Assembly: GCF_014647375.1 (NCBI RefSeq)
Contig: NZ_BMPB01000006.1
Span: 310,001-374,000, forward strand
Direction of reading: 5' to 3'
DNA from: Parabacteroides faecis
Lineage (GTDB): Bacteria > Bacteroidota > Bacteroidia > Bacteroidales > Tannerellaceae
Length of the DNA: 64,000 nucleotides
Positions 26,900 through 35,343 of the stretch are shown here, one piece after another. The notes below the pieces were generated by a model, which searched no databases, was not told the DNA's origin, and saw only the letters and a list, made by a program, of their open reading frames with translations. The stretch's first letter is position 1. Each line of letters opens with the position of its first letter. The position numbers were made by a program, and so were the translations under genes.

Positions 26900-26921
26900 T
26901 GCAATAGTTCTTATAGGACTA
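26900..26921. repeat. Right inverted repeat of the invertible element
   Basis: This arm is the inverted partner of 26703-26724. Its core AGTTCTTATAGGACT fits AGTYYYN4GDACT exactly, and each arm is itself an imperfect palindrome, as expected for a tyrosine-recombinase crossover site. Confidence 0.8.
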
Positions 26922-27139
26922 AGATATTTTGTTTTTTAATCTTTCTCTTTTTTTTATCCATAAGTTTCTGTATTTTAAATAGATTACTAATTATATTGTG
27001 GGTTTACGTTACTGTACTGTATACTTCTTAAGCGTTGCTTGTTTTTAACATTCACAAATGTCGTGAATAACTTACCTGAAAATAAACTATCTGTAGGTGA
27101 ATATGTTATTTTAATAGAGACATTAAAATACATAAAACA
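26922..27139 (+). other. Transaldolase leader region
   Basis: This AT-rich gap holds no reading frame of note. A 9-bp A/T-only inverted repeat (TATTTTAAT at 27107-27115 with ATTAAAATA at 27122-27130) lies 9 bp before the transaldolase ATG and could fold in the leader. I found no clear TAnnTTTG box here, so the transaldolase promoter is not located. Confidence 0.4.
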
Positions 27140-27796
27140 ATGAAATTTTTTATCGACACGGCGAACCTGGATCAGATTCGGGAAGCGAATGATTTAGGTG
27201 TATTGGATGGTGTTACGACCAATCCGTCCCTGATGGCTAAAGAGGGGATAAAAGGAGTAGAAAATCAGCGGGCACATTATTTGAAGATCTGCGAGATCGT
27301 GGATGGAGATGTAAGTGCTGAGGTGATATCGACCAATTATGAGGGAATGATAAAAGAAGGGGAGGAACTGGCTGCCCTGAATCCGCATATCGTGGTGAAA
27401 GTCCCTTGTATAGAAGCGGGGATCAAAGCGATCAAACATTTTTCCGATGAGGGAATCCGTACTAATTGTACGCTGGTCTTTTCGCGTGGTCAGGCTCTTT
27501 TGGCTGCAAAAGCAGGAGCCACCTACGTTTCACCATTTGTAGGACGTTTGGATGATATTTCGAGCGACGGGATTGAATTGGTAAGAAAAATCGTAGAGAT
27601 GTATACTTATTATGGGTATGAGACCGAAGTACTTGCCGCTTCCATTCGCAGTACACAGCATATTATCCAGTGCATTGAAGCCGGAGCCGATGTAGCGACT
27701 TGTCCGCTGTCTGCAATAAAAGGTTTGTTGAAACACCCGCTTACCGATAGCGGACTGGCAACCTTCCTGGCCGATTATAAAAAGGTGAACGGATAG
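27140..27796 (+). CDS. fsa: Fructose-6-phosphate aldolase/transaldolase-like enzyme
   Basis: This is 218 residues, the length of the small transaldolase family. It opens [16 protein letters not shown] with [13 protein letters not shown]. The Schiff-base Lys is in IVVKVPC (about residue 86), and [20 protein letters not shown] and [11 protein letters not shown] follow. Members either move dihydroxyacetone units between sugar phosphates or cleave fructose 6-phosphate, and sequence alone does not decide which. It is cytoplasmic and part of central sugar-phosphate metabolism. It stands alone and has no evident link to the neighbouring locus except sharing the intergenic region with the invertible element. 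Confidence 0.92.
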   Translation: MKFFIDTANLDQIREANDLGVLDGVTTNPSLMAKEGIKGVENQRAHYLKICEIVDGDVSAEVISTNYEGMIKEGEELAALNPHIVVKVPCIEAGIKAIKHFSDEGIRTNCTLVFSRGQALLAAKAGATYVSPFVGRLDDISSDGIELVRKIVEMYTYYGYETEVLAASIRSTQHIIQCIEAGADVATCPLSAIKGLLKHPLTDSGLATFLADYKKVNG

Positions 27797-27894
27797 GCCG
27801 CTAATGACAAATAATATTTTCTTTATTTTATAGGGGGCAGAAAAAAGTTTGTCACTGTTAACATTTGAAAACATATAGGGCCTGTCTGGTATAT

Positions 27895-27945
27895 CACCGG
27901 GATGATATTGGAATGCGCCCCCGGTGGTAATGAAATGTCACCGGG
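27895..27945. repeat. Three-part CACCGGG/CCCGGTG repeat that can form two exclusive hairpins
   Basis: CACCGGG occurs at 27895-27901 and 27939-27945, each inside a longer similar block (ATCACCGGGATG and GTCACCGGGATG). Between them CCCGGTG (27920-27926) can pair with either copy. The two hairpins would compete. It lies in the transaldolase 3' region, just before the terminator. Confidence 0.55.
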
Positions 27946-27957
27946 ATGGCATAATAC

Positions 27958-27995
27958 AAAGGCTATAGCTTTCGGGTTTAGAAGCTATAGCTTTT
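27958..27995. terminator. Bidirectional terminator between transaldolase and permeases
   Basis: AAAGGCTATAGCTT pairs with AAGCTATAGCTTTT over 14 positions with one G-T wobble and a 10-nt loop. T-rich sequence follows on the plus strand (TTTTGTCTTT). The transaldolase and the leftward permease operon converge here. Confidence 0.75.
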
Positions 27996-28028
27996 GTCTT
28001 TAAAGTAAGTAGCTTTGGGGCTTAGTTG

Positions 28029-30437
28029 TTATTCACTTCTTAATACTTCAACCGGGTTGCCGGATGCAGCTTTGTAACTGTGCCAGCTGATAGTCAACAA
28101 GGTGATGAACAGCACGAAAATACCACTCAATAGAAAATGAAAGACCGATATGTCGGTATGATATACAAAATTTTCCAGCCATTGGTTGAGAAAAAGCCAG
28201 GTAATGGGAACAGCTATAACGAAAGCTATTCCGATCCAGCCGACGAATTGTTTGTTTAACAACAACATGATCTTTAGAGTGCTGGCTCCATTTACTTTTC
28301 GTATACCTATTTCTTTCGTACGTTGTTCCGTTGCGTATAGAGCCATTCCGAACAGGCCGAAACAAGTCAGGAAGATACTGATCAGCGAGTACATGATCAT
28401 TAATTCGGCCAGCTCGGTGGTCCTGCTATTACGCTGCATAAACTCCTTATAGACATCCTGGTAAGTGAAATATTTACCCGGATTCATCCTTTCCCATACT
28501 TCTTTAACGGCAGCGATTGTTTGCTGACGTTCTTTGCCCACTTTGATTTCTGCAAAAGCATATCGTTTATCATCATCCTGGCCAATGTAAATGATACTGG
28601 GGAAAACATCTTCTTCAAGTGAATTGGCAAACATGTTCTCGGCAATACCTGAAACGACCACTTTTGGATTGTTGCTGTCCTTTTCATATTCTTTGCTGTC
28701 TTTGTCGTATTTACTTAGTTGCTGACCGACCGGGTTTTCTCCCGGTGGAATCAGTAGATCTGCATATTTTCGGGTGATATAGGCCGGATTTTGGAATTGT
28801 TCGAGTGCCTTATCCGGTTCAACTCCCTGTATGATGTCGATTTTTAATGTTCTCAGGAAATCACGTCCTCCCATGTATTGCGCTTTCATATAATGGCTTT
28901 CACTTCCATCCTGGTTTTTGATATCCACGGGAGTTATCCCCATGTTTAGTAAAGGACCACCTGTAAGTGTAACATTTTCTACGCCGGGTATTTTTCTTAT
29001 TTCACGTGCGAAAGCCGGTAAGTAGGAATTGTCTGCTCCCCAATTGCCCACCTCGATTAATCCGTGATATCCTTCCGCTCTGTTTTGTATAAAATGAAGT
29101 TGGCTGTTTACTGTAAGTGTTGCGATGATCAGTCCGATAGAGACTGTATATTGGGCGATCGAAAGAGCCGTTACGATCCTTCTTTTCTTGTTCCCTGTGA
29201 AAAATTCGCGGTAGCCGGAGGCCGATAGTTTGGATATTTTCCGGCTGATATAAACAGAAGGAATGATCGATAACAGGAGTATGAACAGTGTGATAATCGG
29301 TAATGCCTGTCTGTTAAAGAAAAAAGAAGTCTCTATCTTTCCGGAAGTGATCGAATTGAATATCGGGATCAGATCGTGTGTTATCAGCAAAGATAACAGG
29401 AAGGCTACAATGACGGTCAGGAATGTATCGATAAATAGCTGGTGGTTTATATCGGTTTTTGTTGCCCCCATCAGTTTTTCTGTATGGATCATCCGCACTT
29501 GTTGCAACAGGCGGGAGAAGTTGAGGTTGATATAATTGAAACAGGCGATCAGCAGGATAAGAATGGCGGAGATCAGCCCGACGTAAAGTAATGTCTTTTG
29601 ACGACTGTTCATGAAGAAGTAACTTTCCTGTGTGTATTTCTTGAAATAACTCTCTTGTAGAGTGTACATACGGTATTTTCCGTCGGGAACAAAAGTTTGT
29701 ATGCCGTCTTTATGGATTTGTTCGGCAAACTTTTTCGTATCGATCGGGTGGTTGGTCATAAACAAACATAATCCTCCGGGGATTGGCCCGTCATTTCCGA
29801 TTACGGCATCGAAGTCGATATAAGATTGTTCACGCGATCTCAGCACAGCGGCAATCTGATAGGTGGTTTCATTCTTTCCCTCTTCAATCGTACCATCCTC
29901 CAGTACACGGGTCGTTACATTGTTTTCACCGGTTATGATCGTTTGGCCGATCGGATTCTCTTTGCCGAAATACTTTTGGGCGCATTTTTCCGATAAGGCG
30001 ATCTTATTCGGTTGTGTCAGCACTTCGTTCAAATCTCCATACAATACTTTATAAGGGAAGAAATGGGGAAACGAGGCTTCTGTTGTCATTATTATGATGG
30101 GGTCGAAACGGGTATTGTTTACTTTTATGTAATCCATTCCGATATTATTGAGGCATACATGATCTATAATCTCCGGGTATTTCTCTTTAATTTCGGCCGC
30201 AATGCCACCGGCAGTGAAACAAACCCTTTCACCCGGTTGGATCGGCGAATCCTGGTCCATCATATAAATGGTCTCCCGGTGAGGATTGTCCGCCTCCAGG
30301 TTATACTCATGGATAACAAAAATAGCCAGCAAGTTCGTGCAGGCAATGCCGATTGCCAGGCTGATGATCGATATGATTGAAAATGTCTTGTTCCGCCACC
30401 AGCTTCGCAGGACGAGTTTGAATGCGATTGCTTTCAT
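28029..30437 (-). CDS. FtsX/MacB-type ABC transporter permease
   Basis: This is about 802 residues. It starts MKAIAFKLVLRSWWRNKTFS with a first transmembrane helix (IISIISLAIGIACTNLLAIFVI) and a MacB-like periplasmic domain. Three helices follow near the middle (LLYVGLISAILILLIACFNYINL), then a second periplasmic domain and three C-terminal helices (SLISIFLTCFGLFGMALYATEQRTKEIGIRKVNGA, ending NPVEVLRSE). There is no Walker motif, so an ATPase must be supplied by another gene. I set the start at 30437, 20 bp after the upstream stop, because it matches the paralogue's N-terminus. Such transporters act on envelope substrates (efflux, lipoproteins or peptides). Confidence 0.9.
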   Translation of the reverse strand: MKAIAFKLVLRSWWRNKTFSIISIISLAIGIACTNLLAIFVIHEYNLEADNPHRETIYMMDQDSPIQPGERVCFTAGGIAAEIKEKYPEIIDHVCLNNIGMDYIKVNNTRFDPIIIMTTEASFPHFFPYKVLYGDLNEVLTQPNKIALSEKCAQKYFGKENPIGQTIITGENNVTTRVLEDGTIEEGKNETTYQIAAVLRSREQSYIDFDAVIGNDGPIPGGLCLFMTNHPIDTKKFAEQIHKDGIQTFVPDGKYRMYTLQESYFKKYTQESYFFMNSRQKTLLYVGLISAILILLIACFNYINLNFSRLLQQVRMIHTEKLMGATKTDINHQLFIDTFLTVIVAFLLSLLITHDLIPIFNSITSGKIETSFFFNRQALPIITLFILLLSIIPSVYISRKISKLSASGYREFFTGNKKRRIVTALSIAQYTVSIGLIIATLTVNSQLHFIQNRAEGYHGLIEVGNWGADNSYLPAFAREIRKIPGVENVTLTGGPLLNMGITPVDIKNQDGSESHYMKAQYMGGRDFLRTLKIDIIQGVEPDKALEQFQNPAYITRKYADLLIPPGENPVGQQLSKYDKDSKEYEKDSNNPKVVVSGIAENMFANSLEEDVFPSIIYIGQDDDKRYAFAEIKVGKERQQTIAAVKEVWERMNPGKYFTYQDVYKEFMQRNSRTTELAELMIMYSLISIFLTCFGLFGMALYATEQRTKEIGIRKVNGASTLKIMLLLNKQFVGWIGIAFVIAVPITWLFLNQWLENFVYHTDISVFHFLLSGIFVLFITLLTISWHSYKAASGNPVEVLRSE

Positions 30438-30456
30438 TTTGTAATTCATAATAGGG

Positions 30457-32862
30457 TTATTCACTTCTTAATACTTTTACCGGATTGGCAGAGGCTGCTT
30501 TGTAACTGTGCCAGCTGACGGTGAGTAGGGTGATGAGCAGGACAAAAAGCCCGCTTATCAGATAGATGCCGATGTTCATATCTGTGTGGTAGACGAAATT
30601 TTCCAACCAGCGGTTGAGTAGCAGCCAGGTAATAGGGATAGCAATGATAAAGGAAATGCCTATCCAGGTAATGAACTGGCGGTTAAGTAGTAACATAATT
30701 TGTGGGCTGGTTGCTCCGTTCACTTTTCGGATGCCTATTTCTTTGGTGCGTTGTTCGGTTGCATAGAGCGCCATACCGAACAGGCCGCAGCAAGTCAGAA
30801 AGATGCTGATCAGTGAATACATGAACAGTAGCTGGGAGAGTTCGGTTGTTTTCTTATTCCGTTGCAGGAATTTTTGGTAAACATCCTGATATGTGAAATA
30901 TTTGCCCGGATTTACTTTATTCCATGCTTCCCGTACGGCGGAGATACTCTTTTCTTTGTTATCGCTGAGGCGTATATAGATGTAATTGAACGAATTTTGG
31001 GGACTGTTGTTGATCCGGATGGTAAAAGGATAAACTTCGTCTTCCAGTGTGTGCGTGTATAGGTTATCGACGATACCGGCAACTGTCGTGACGGGTGCAT
31101 TTGCCGGATCATTACCTGTATTCCCTTCGTCGAACTCTCTGTCAAGGGTATTGATCGGTTTACCAATCGGATTCTCTCCTTTTCCGACCAGTATTTCTGA
31201 ATATTTCTCATTGATATATATCGGACGGGCATATTTTTCGACGGCTTGTTCGGGAGGAAGGCCCTTCAGAAGTTTCAGTTGTAAGGCGTCCAGAAAGTCG
31301 GGTTCACCAAAATAGTCGATTTGTGCCGTATATTTTTCACTGCCGTCTTCATTTTTCAGAACGATTTGCGTTATCCAGCTGTCCAGGATGGAACTTCCGG
31401 CAAGAGATACGTGTTTTATCTCCGGGTGTTTTTTAAGTTCACGGGCAAAAGGACGGATATAAGAACCGTTTTCCTGCCAGTCGCCCATTTCAATCAGGTT
31501 TTTATAATTATCTCCTCCTTTGCGGATGAAATGAAGTTGGTCGTTTACTGTCAGCGTGGCAATGATCAGGCCGATAGAAATAACATATTGAGCGATGGAT
31601 AGTGATGTAACTATCTTCCTTTTTTTATTTCCTGTGAAAAACTCGCGGTAACCGGAGCCGGAAAGTCCGGATATCTTTCGGCCCATATATGCTGCCGGGA
31701 TGATCGATAACAGCAGGATAAAACAACAGATGACGGGCAATGATTGTCCGTTGAAAAAGAAAGAGGTATGTAATTGTCCGTTTACGATTGAGTTAAACAG
31801 GGGAAGCAGGTCATGGGTGATTAGCAACGAACAGAGAAAGGCTATGATTACCGTTAGGAAGGTGTCCAGAAACAGTTGTTGGTTGATTTCTTTTCTGCTG
31901 GCTCCCATCAGTTTCTGTGTATGAATCATTCGTACCTGTTGAAGGAGACGTGAGAAGTTGAGGTTTATGTAGTTGAAACAGGCTATTAACAGAATCAGGA
32001 TAGCGGAGATTAATCCCACATAAAGTAATGTCGGCTGACGGAAATTCAGATAATTCGATTTCTGTTGTTCGGTAGTGTAGAAGTAGCTATCTTGTAAAGT
32101 ATCCAGATAATAGTTTCCGAGGTCTCCTTGTAAAGTTGGAATTTTGTCTTTCTTTAATTGTGCTTCAAATACTTTCCGGTCGATCGGCCTGTTCATCAGT
32201 AACAGGCTGGTACCTCCATAGAAGGAGTCTGAAATTGCCGTTACTGCCTCCAGGTTTAAAAAGGATTGTTCCCTGTCGGCTATAATGGCGGCAACCTGGT
32301 AAGCGTGTTCGTTGTTGGTACTGCCTTTTGTACTCAGCTCTTCATCAGGAAGGCTGAAATGTATTATTTTGCCGATCGGATTGATTTTTCCGAAAAGTTT
32401 TCGGGCAGTTTGTTCGGTAAGGGCCAGTTTGCCAGGTTGGGTTAAAGCCTCTTTCAGATCTCCCTGAAGTACTTTATAAGGGAAAAATTCAGGTAAAGAC
32501 GGGTCTGCAGAGACAAGGCGGATTGGTGCATGTTTCACATTATCGATGGAAATATATTTGACAGAATTTCCACTTATTCGGAGATAGCTTTCGACTTCAC
32601 TGTATTTTTCTTTCAACGTTACCGGGATATCAGCTCCTGCATATATTGTCTTTTCTCCGGTCTTCATCGGCCAGTCCTGGCTAAGTATCCAGATACGTTC
32701 TTTGTTCGGATTTCCGTTTTCTATTCCGTATTCATGAATTGTAAAGATGGCCAGCAGGTTGGTGCAGGCAATACCGATCGCCAGGCTGACGATGGAGATT
32801 ATAGAGAATGTCTTGTTTCGCCACCAGCTACGGAATACAAGTTTTAATGCGACTGTTTTCAT
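30457..32862 (-). CDS. FtsX/MacB-type ABC transporter permease, paralogue of the next gene
   Basis: It starts MKTVALKLVFRSWWRNKTFS and has the same layout as the downstream permease, with near-identical blocks (LLYVGLISAILILLIACFNYINLNFSRLL, YREFFTGNKKRKIVTSLS, ATEQRTKEIGIRKVNGA). The two are clearly a tandem duplication and probably form a heterodimer. I place the start at 32862; the frame extends 26 codons further but those residues have no similarity to the paralogue. It is divergent from the NtrC-type response regulator gene, the likely regulator or relic of one. Confidence 0.9.
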   Translation of the reverse strand: MKTVALKLVFRSWWRNKTFSIISIVSLAIGIACTNLLAIFTIHEYGIENGNPNKERIWILSQDWPMKTGEKTIYAGADIPVTLKEKYSEVESYLRISGNSVKYISIDNVKHAPIRLVSADPSLPEFFPYKVLQGDLKEALTQPGKLALTEQTARKLFGKINPIGKIIHFSLPDEELSTKGSTNNEHAYQVAAIIADREQSFLNLEAVTAISDSFYGGTSLLLMNRPIDRKVFEAQLKKDKIPTLQGDLGNYYLDTLQDSYFYTTEQQKSNYLNFRQPTLLYVGLISAILILLIACFNYINLNFSRLLQQVRMIHTQKLMGASRKEINQQLFLDTFLTVIIAFLCSLLITHDLLPLFNSIVNGQLHTSFFFNGQSLPVICCFILLLSIIPAAYMGRKISGLSGSGYREFFTGNKKRKIVTSLSIAQYVISIGLIIATLTVNDQLHFIRKGGDNYKNLIEMGDWQENGSYIRPFARELKKHPEIKHVSLAGSSILDSWITQIVLKNEDGSEKYTAQIDYFGEPDFLDALQLKLLKGLPPEQAVEKYARPIYINEKYSEILVGKGENPIGKPINTLDREFDEGNTGNDPANAPVTTVAGIVDNLYTHTLEDEVYPFTIRINNSPQNSFNYIYIRLSDNKEKSISAVREAWNKVNPGKYFTYQDVYQKFLQRNKKTTELSQLLFMYSLISIFLTCCGLFGMALYATEQRTKEIGIRKVNGATSPQIMLLLNRQFITWIGISFIIAIPITWLLLNRWLENFVYHTDMNIGIYLISGLFVLLITLLTVSWHSYKAASANPVKVLRSE

Positions 32863-33011
32863 GTGGTAAAATATTTCCCGTAAAACTATTCCCTTTTCGC
32901 TTGCAAGACAAAAAATAGATGGAAATAATCCCGAAGCCACGGAGAAACGTCTAATAATTGGACAGTAATATATTTCGCGTGGAGTCGGTATAAAGTTTGA
33001 GATTATCCTTT

Positions 33012-33019
33012 TATCTTTG
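33012..33019 (+). promoter_or_regulatory. -7 box of the response-regulator gene
   Basis: TATCTTTG matches TAnnTTTG and ends only 8 bp before the ATG at 33028. Transcription would start at or next to the start codon, so the mRNA is probably leaderless. Confidence 0.5.
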
Positions 33020-33027
33020 CTTCTGTT

Positions 33028-33846
33028 ATGAGAAACGGGAAGATTATAGTTGTCGACGATAATGAGGCAGTGCTTAAAACATTGCGGACGATCCTTTCGC
33101 GTGAGTTTAAGACGGTGGTCTGTGCTTCGGTGCCGACTTTGCTACCCGCCTTGCTCCGGGAAGACGATGTGGATGTCGTTCTGTTGGATATGAATTTCGG
33201 GACCGGAAAGCAGAGTGGAGGAGAAGGACTTTTCTGGCTGGACCGTATCCGTGAACGTCCGAATCCGCCGGAAGTGGTGCTCATCACGGCTTTTGGGGAT
33301 ATCGAACTGGCTGTGGCTTCACTGAAAAGAGGGGCGGCGGACTTTATTGTGAAGCCCTGGGATAATGATAAATTATTGTCTACTGTTATAACTGCCTGGA
33401 ATGCTCGTTCCGGGAGAAAACAAAATTCCTTTCGGAAGGAATCCGAATTTCTTTCGGAAGAAACAGATTCTGTCGTTACTTTGCTGGTCAACTCCCTTCT
33501 CCGGAAATATGCGACGGCATATGGAAAACCTTTTCCCGGTATTACCCCTGATGCATTGCGTAAATTATCGGATATAATACTTAGCGGCGATCTAACCCTC
33601 TTACAGCAAACGATAGAACGTGCCGTGCTTCTTTCAAATTCACCGTCGCTGGACAGCAGTGATTTTTATCTGGAAGATCCCTCTGCCCCGGCATCCCATC
33701 CGGTGACTTTGGAGGAGATGGAGAAGCAGTTTATCAGTGAAGTGCTTGCCGATAAAAAAGGAAATCTGACTCTTTGCGCACAGCAACTGAATATAAGCAG
33801 GCAGACGCTTTATAATAAAATGAAGAAATATGATCTTTCCTATTGA
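33028..33846 (+). CDS. NtrC-family response regulator lacking the AAA+ sigma-54 core
   Basis: The receiver domain (1-125) is intact: acidic pair Asp10-Asp11, phospho-acceptor Asp54 (VLLDMNFG), Thr87, Lys109. The C-terminus (about 226-272) is a Fis-type HTH (LTLCAQQLNISRQTLYNKMKKY). Between them, where about 235 residues of AAA+ domain are expected, only about 75 remain, matching the domain's end (LLVNSLLRKYATAYGKPFPG, ALRKLSDII, LLQQTIERAVLLSNS). Walker A, Walker B and GAFTGA are absent, and the usual WPGNVREL reads LSGDLTLL. The frame is open throughout. It should be unable to activate sigma-54 promoters but could still bind DNA. No histidine kinase is adjacent. Confidence 0.85.
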   Translation: MRNGKIIVVDDNEAVLKTLRTILSREFKTVVCASVPTLLPALLREDDVDVVLLDMNFGTGKQSGGEGLFWLDRIRERPNPPEVVLITAFGDIELAVASLKRGAADFIVKPWDNDKLLSTVITAWNARSGRKQNSFRKESEFLSEETDSVVTLLVNSLLRKYATAYGKPFPGITPDALRKLSDIILSGDLTLLQQTIERAVLLSNSPSLDSSDFYLEDPSAPASHPVTLEEMEKQFISEVLADKKGNLTLCAQQLNISRQTLYNKMKKYDLSY

Positions 33847-33862
33847 TCAGATAGTTCTTTTA

Positions 33863-35179
33863 TTACTTGACTACGATCATCACATATTGATTTTCCTTTA
33901 TCCGGGTATTATCGAGTAACTCCAGCAGTTTCTGTTGTGCCGGAGAGCCCGTTCGTTTTACATTCATGCGCATTTCCGTCAGGGTACGGATCATATAAAG
34001 ATAATTATCCGTTTGTCCGTCCGGCCAAAAGGTAAGTCCGCCGTCCAGGTCGTTGATGAAGCCTTGCTCTCGGCGTGGAAGTACAAATGTTTTACCTTCC
34101 TCTTTCAGGTAAACGGCCTGGTAACTCAGTGTCGGTTTATATTCATATTCGTATCCCAGCCAGCTTACAAGTTTTGGCCCCTTTTTCTGGTATATGCCCA
34201 TAAATAATCCTTTGGGATTTTCATATAATGTACGTAACCACATTTTCCCGTCTTTCACTTCCTGTCCTTCTTCATAATCGGAAAGAACTCCGGATTTCCC
34301 GAAATGGATATTGTAGAGCGGAACGACCGTTTGCGGATCGCGTAACTGATATACCGTATCGCAGAAGGGGATCATAAATGTCATTTGATCCTGTGCTTCA
34401 TTCCACCAGGAGGTCTGGAAGAACGGGATATTGTCCGTCTCTTTCCTGGAGAGTGCCGATTGTTCTTTCAGCATGAACTTGCAGAGAGTTTCTCCTTCCA
34501 GATTAAAGGTCAGCAAACTATTCGGAATACCTGTTGAGTCTTCATAATGACTTAGCATATATCCGGAAGAAGAGAATCCCAGAAGTTTATCGTTTTGCAG
34601 GTTGATCGGGTATTTTTTTTCTACTATTTCCGGAAAAACATATCTGTTGATTGTCAGCATAGTATCCAACGGTGGGAGTTCGGCGATCTGCGGATAATAA
34701 GGATCGTCGGTTCCCCTGTTATTTTGATCTTTACCACTCAAGGCACAATACATGCGGGTAGTCTTTTTGTCATAGAACAGGTTGTGCCCGTTCATTTCAT
34801 TGTTCCATTTGTAGGCCAGTGCTTTGAATCCGTAACGTTTACTCGGTTTCCCTATTTTCCGGTAATAGAGCCGCGGATTGTTGAATGTCAGAAAAGCGTT
34901 ACTATCCGGTATGGATATGGCCTGTGTAATTGTATAATTTGCGTCTCCGACAATATGATACTCTATTTCTGATGCGATCTGGCTGAGTTTCAATGGCTCT
35001 TTGTCACCCTCGATCGTCTTTTCCAGGTCGATGGAGATTGGAGTTGCCGTATAATCCACCTTCCCTTCGTATTTGGGCGGAGTGACCGGACGGATATTCT
35101 TTTCTTCTTTTCCTTTACAGCTGCCCAGGATACTGAGACATACGGTACAGATAGCGATCAGAGCAGAAAGCGTTTTCAT
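33863..35179 (-). CDS. Beta-propeller-like lipoprotein, module copy A (DUF4933-like)
   Basis: A lipoprotein signal (MKTLSALIAICTVCLSILGSC) precedes about 420 residues of beta-rich sequence. The region ISIDLEKTIEGDKEPLKLSQI resembles the first blade of six-bladed beta-propellers in Bacteroidetes. It is a clear paralogue of 36645-37952: both share FDKKTTRMY-like segments, TVVPLYNIHFGK, NPKGLFM, DLDGGLTFWPDGQTDNYLYMIR and a C-terminal VMIVVK. The frame stays open ten codons further upstream, but the signal peptide supports this start. It is convergent with the response regulator and divergent from its module partner. Function unknown; the DUF name is a tentative match. Confidence 0.75.
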   Translation of the reverse strand: MKTLSALIAICTVCLSILGSCKGKEEKNIRPVTPPKYEGKVDYTATPISIDLEKTIEGDKEPLKLSQIASEIEYHIVGDANYTITQAISIPDSNAFLTFNNPRLYYRKIGKPSKRYGFKALAYKWNNEMNGHNLFYDKKTTRMYCALSGKDQNNRGTDDPYYPQIAELPPLDTMLTINRYVFPEIVEKKYPINLQNDKLLGFSSSGYMLSHYEDSTGIPNSLLTFNLEGETLCKFMLKEQSALSRKETDNIPFFQTSWWNEAQDQMTFMIPFCDTVYQLRDPQTVVPLYNIHFGKSGVLSDYEEGQEVKDGKMWLRTLYENPKGLFMGIYQKKGPKLVSWLGYEYEYKPTLSYQAVYLKEEGKTFVLPRREQGFINDLDGGLTFWPDGQTDNYLYMIRTLTEMRMNVKRTGSPAQQKLLELLDNTRIKENQYVMIVVK

Positions 35180-35207
35180 GATATGCGTTGTTTTAATAGA
35201 TTGCATC

Positions 35208-35215
35208 AAAAATAA
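35208..35215 (-). promoter_or_regulatory. Candidate -7 box for module copy A, left gene
   Basis: The minus strand reads TATTTTTG, matching TAnnTTTG, about 28 bp before the chosen start. No clear -33 box. Confidence 0.4.
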
Positions 35216-35343
35216 GGATAATTTGTTTAATTGTACTTATTCGGTACGGTTTTATCGTTTATTTACGAAAAAATAGTAATATTATTGCTTTTCAGCAATT
35301 TAATTGCTTTATTTGTATATACTAATCTAAATACCAAATCAAT

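Larger units (their letters stand above)
26703..26921. promoter_or_regulatory. Candidate phase-variable invertible promoter segment
   Basis: 219 bp are bounded by two 22-bp inverted repeats, leaving a 175-bp interior with no gene. A TATATTTG box sits just inside the right repeat and points right, away from the sigma gene. Inversion would move the box to 26735-26742 pointing left, about 143 bp before the sigma start. The element therefore looks like an on/off switch for the sigma factor and, through it, for the SusCD locus. The state in this assembly would be off. Switching itself is inferred; a trans-acting recombinase is needed and none is encoded in the window. Confidence 0.72.

Noticed and set aside
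28029-32862. Reading the large permeases as complete MacB proteins with their own ATPase
   Set aside because: No Walker A, signature or Walker B is present. The N-terminus goes straight into the first transmembrane helix.
33003-33491. 162-codon frame on the minus strand over the response-regulator gene
   Set aside because: It is rich in Ser and has no family resemblance. It is the shadow of the real receiver-domain frame, whose catalytic residues are all present.
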